Assembly (NCBI GenBank): GCA_018644785.1
Contig: JABGPV010000280.1
Coordinates: forward strand, 1 to 6,366
Direction of reading: 5' to 3'
DNA from: Deltaproteobacteria bacterium
GTDB taxonomy: Bacteria; Desulfobacterota; DSM-4660; Desulfatiglandales; Desulfatiglandaceae
DNA length: 6,366 nucleotides
Part shown: piece by piece, positions 6,271 to 6,366 of the stretch
How positions within the stretch are numbered: the stretch's first letter is position 1
Layout of the letters: each line of letters starts with the position of its first letter
The notes under the pieces: generated by a model
Databases searched by the model: none
The model's input: only the letters and a program-made list of their open reading frames with translations
Told to the model about the DNA's origin: nothing
Program-made: the position numbers and the translations under genes

Positions 6271-6366
6271 CACCACGGATGCATAACTTGTGTCCGTCCA
6301 CGAATGAGAAAATTTGTTCGAGTTCAAGGAAGGCGAAAATTGTAACCGCAGGAATACATGGAAGTA
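6271..6366. repeat. Intergenic repeat-like sequence, cut by window edge
   Basis: No gene is supported here. The stretch contains CCACGGATG (6273-6281) and CCACGAATG (6298-6306), a near-direct repeat 25 bases apart with 8 of 9 matching. Between them ACGGA (6275-6279) and TCCGT (6293-6297) form a short inverted repeat. Accumulation of CCACGGATG-like words is a pattern I associate with dispersed intergenic repeats in bacteria. The segment GGCGAAAATTGTAA (from ~6332) could be the left arm of a larger hairpin whose right arm would lie outside the window. This is recognition by eye, not a verified repeat family. Any kinase promoter would lie between here and 6145, but no clear -35/-10 pair can be assigned. 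Confidence 0.3.

Noticed and set aside
6253..6366. Minus-strand frame of 37 codons open from the window edge to TAA
   Set aside because: It lies in repeat-like sequence, is rich in Ser/Asn/His with no family resemblance, and is too short to support as a gene end.
1..6366. tRNA, rRNA, CRISPR array or riboswitch, including a cobalamin riboswitch before the corrinoid gene
   Set aside because: No cloverleaf, regular spaced repeats or B12-box-like sequence was seen; the gap before the corrinoid gene is only 72 bases.

Overview
The window reads like a chromosomal segment of a strictly anaerobic, probably sulfate-reducing member of the Desulfobacterota (Desulfobacterales-like). This is inferred from the gene types: a corrinoid- and folate-dependent methyl-transfer pair beside a branched-chain amino-acid type ABC transporter, and a PAS/PAS/HisKA/receiver hybrid kinase of a style common in that group. 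No rRNA or other phylogenetic marker is present, so the assignment is tentative.

Left block, plus strand, about 1-3497, GC-rich (two sampled 60-base lines near 62%, one near 50%). It holds the 3' part of livF (ATP-binding subunit of a LivFGHM-type importer, cut by the window edge); a possible 18-codon ORF that overlaps the next start as ATGA; a 522-residue protein joining a methyltetrahydrofolate (pterin-binding) methyltransferase domain to a helical cap and a cobalamin-binding domain; and a 416-residue member of the UroD/MtaA-like methyltransferase superfamily. The genes are co-directional with short gaps and look like one operon. The simplest reading is a compact methyl-transfer module. The importer would bring in a methylated (or other small) solute. 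The UroD-like protein would exchange a methyl group with the corrinoid carried by the fusion protein. The pterin domain would exchange it with tetrahydrofolate, feeding or drawing on the Wood-Ljungdahl C1 pool. The substrate and the net direction cannot be read from the sequence.

Middle, 3498-3682: a 185-base convergent intergenic region with no gene. It contains an imperfect inverted repeat pair that looks like a REP or transposase-associated remnant, plus a weak AT-rich hairpin.

Right block, minus strand, 3683-6133, lower GC (two sampled lines 42-47%): a membrane-anchored hybrid sensor histidine kinase of 816 residues with a C-terminal receiver and no DNA-binding output domain. A possible 22-codon ORF ends 2 bases before its start. 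The final ~100 bases (6271-6366) carry no convincing gene and look like an intergenic repeat cut by the window edge.

The most interesting items are the pterin-cap-corrinoid fusion, which resembles the central core of methionine synthase without its homocysteine and reactivation modules, and its UroD-like partner, in which the Cys positions of the usual His-x-Cys...Cys zinc site are replaced (His-Phe-Glu and Gly-Gly-Ala).
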